5,501 nt of DNA from the NCBI GenBank assembly GCA_024227975.1, contig JAAETV010000465.1, forward strand, positions 1 through 5,501. The letters are read 5' to 3'. Positions 5,436 through 5,501 of the stretch are shown here, in pieces. Made by a program: the position numbers and the translations under genes. A model generated the notes under the pieces. The model saw only the letters and a program-made list of their open reading frames with translations, was not told the DNA's origin and did no database searches. Every line of letters begins with the position of its first letter. The stretch's first letter is position 1. This DNA comes from Actinomycetes bacterium. Its GTDB lineage: Bacteria > Actinomycetota > Acidimicrobiia > Acidimicrobiales > SZUA-35.

Positions 5436-5467
5436 CGCTCCAGGGCGCCAGACACCATTGGCAGACC
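5436..5467 (+). repeat. Dispersed 32-base repeat, copy 2
   Basis: This is the same-orientation partner of 3238-3269 (26 of 32 identical). It sits in the 185-base tail after the lipoprotein gene, where no gene is convincing. The flanks do not align with those of copy 1. Confidence 0.5.
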
Positions 5468-5501
5468 ATGGCAGCGCGACGCCCCTCAGCTCGCAACGGC
5501 A

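Noticed and set aside
5343..5501. Open plus-strand frame running off the window end from ATG 5343
   Set aside because: The translation is rich in Arg and Cys with no recognisable motif, there is no ribosome-binding site or -10-like element at the expected offset, and it covers the dispersed repeat.
1..5501. CRISPR array or other regular tandem repeat
   Set aside because: No short repeat recurs at regular spacing anywhere in the window.

Overview
The window looks like chromosomal accessory DNA from a high-GC actinobacterium. An Acidimicrobiia-like marine or soil lineage is my guess, not something the sequence proves. The reasons are the GC-rich third codon positions, the actinobacterial style of DsbA-like protein with a CPFTH motif, the MazF-type toxin with a ribbon-helix-helix antitoxin, the TAP-like lipoprotein peptidase, and four genes whose starts look leaderless.

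Layout, left to right. 1-444 (+): C-terminal part of an alpha/beta hydrolase cut by the window edge. 571-851 (-): a frameshifted, N-terminally truncated remnant of a small protein resembling DUF3885, visible only when two minus-strand frames are joined. 875-1498 (+): DsbA-family thioredoxin-fold protein with one active-site cysteine, preceded by a recognisable promoter. 1573-2095 (-): type II toxin-antitoxin operon, antitoxin first, the two genes overlapping by 17 bases. 2096-2384: mostly empty apart from promoter elements. 2385-3086 (+): two-module VOC (glyoxalase-like) protein. 3087-3705: about 600 bases without an intact gene, holding a tRNA 3'-end-like fragment, an inverted repeat, one copy of a dispersed 32-base repeat, an IS30-type transposase C-terminal scrap and an IS3-type transposase scrap with an internal deletion. 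3706-5316 (+): secreted lipoprotein serine hydrolase of the tripeptidyl-aminopeptidase-like family. 5317-5501: a possible terminator and the second copy of the 32-base repeat.

The genes do not form one pathway. The hydrolase, the DsbA-like protein, the VOC protein and the peptidase are independent single genes, separated by a stability or defence-type toxin-antitoxin module and by transposon debris. This pattern fits a turnover region of the genome.

I see no convincing undescribed multi-gene system. The most notable signals are: (i) the four complete first genes all carry an NANNNT hexamer exactly six bases before ATG, the geometry of leaderless transcripts; (ii) the hidden frameshifted minus-strand gene; (iii) twin TGCATRCA sites around the antitoxin promoter; (iv) a dispersed 32-base repeat, one copy of which lies near a tRNA-like fragment and IS scraps.
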